From contig OZ244148.1 of the NCBI GenBank assembly GCA_965216255.1, positions 930,001 through 994,000 on the forward strand: a stretch of 64,000 bases of DNA, written 5' to 3'. Position numbers and translations under genes: made by a program. Below are positions 63,956 through 64,000 of the stretch, in pieces (the stretch's first letter is position 1; each line of letters opens with the position of its first letter). This DNA is from G965216255 sp965216255 (GTDB lineage: Bacteria; Bacteroidota; Rhodothermia; Rhodothermales; Bin80). The notes under the pieces were generated by a model. That model saw only the letters and a list, made by a program, of their open reading frames with translations, did not search any database and had not been told where the DNA came from.

Positions 63956-64000
63956 GAAGAACCTGGAATCAGGGCACCCATGCCATGAGCGCCCCTTCGA

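Overview
The window looks like chromosomal DNA of a Bacteroidota/Rhodothermota-type bacterium (moderate confidence). The signs are a 1,855-residue secreted protein ending in a type IX secretion sorting domain, a carboxypeptidase-regulatory plus TonB receptor, sortilin-like BNR proteins, a fused B12-dependent mutase (IcmF), and candidate promoters with the Bacteroidota TAnnTTTG -7 box. No rRNA, tRNA or CRISPR array was seen.

Layout. 1-2.5 kb: decayed IS1634-type transposase and a broken O-acetylhomoserine (thiol)-lyase gene. 2.6-4.2 kb: PPK2 polyphosphate kinase followed by an unusual helix-turn-helix protein with a lysine-rich tail. 4.7-10.4 kb: a nest of mobile elements, all read on the minus strand. 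It holds an 869-bp direct duplication, an intact IS110-type recombinase gene that splits a group II intron, and a second group II intron whose reverse-transcriptase gene is interrupted by a third, ORF-less intron of the same family. Removing that inner intron (667 nt) restores a 499-codon reading frame exactly, so this is a twintron. 10.6-30 kb: mostly housekeeping genes (pdxH, ppk1, truncated TonB receptor, Na/Pi cotransporter with PhoU, DinB/YfiT protein, SDR, phosphoribosyltransferase, Tat-exported aldo/keto reductase, two paralogous surface proteins, a broken Gfo/Idh gene carrying an ORF-less intron, Sua5, PAP2, lipoprotein, Fe/B12-type ABC ATPase, cobalamin adenosyltransferase, M23 peptidase). 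30-36 kb: ISNCY-type element with a partial second copy, then a complete IS66 element with perfect 8-bp target duplication. 36-41.6 kb: the giant type IX secreted protein. 41.9-45.1 kb: graveyard of IS256, IS21 and AAA-ATPase remnants. 45.1-53.2 kb: BNR-repeat protein, lipoprotein, thymidylate kinase, IcmF. 53.5-59.8 kb: accessory island with a truncated intron, an integrase tail, paired hairpins, a tiny lysine-rich protein, a two-gene AAA-ATPase/TPR operon and a coiled-coil relic. 59.8-64 kb: kelch protein, cytochrome c/Vgb-type propeller, phosphopantetheinyl transferase, Mn-type superoxide dismutase, and a small conserved protein.

How genes may work together. ppk2, ppk1, the Na/Pi carrier and PhoU make a phosphate/polyphosphate theme across the first 18 kb. 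The lysine-rich protein beside ppk2 is a candidate polyphosphate-binding DNA-associated protein. The ABC ATPase, adenosyltransferase and IcmF form a cobalamin uptake, activation and use theme. The adjacent AAA and AAA-TPR genes are the best candidate for an undescribed accessory (possibly defence or signalling) system.

Caution: at least six genes are broken by single-base changes, most in short homopolymers. Some pseudogene calls may therefore reflect sequencing or assembly error rather than decay.
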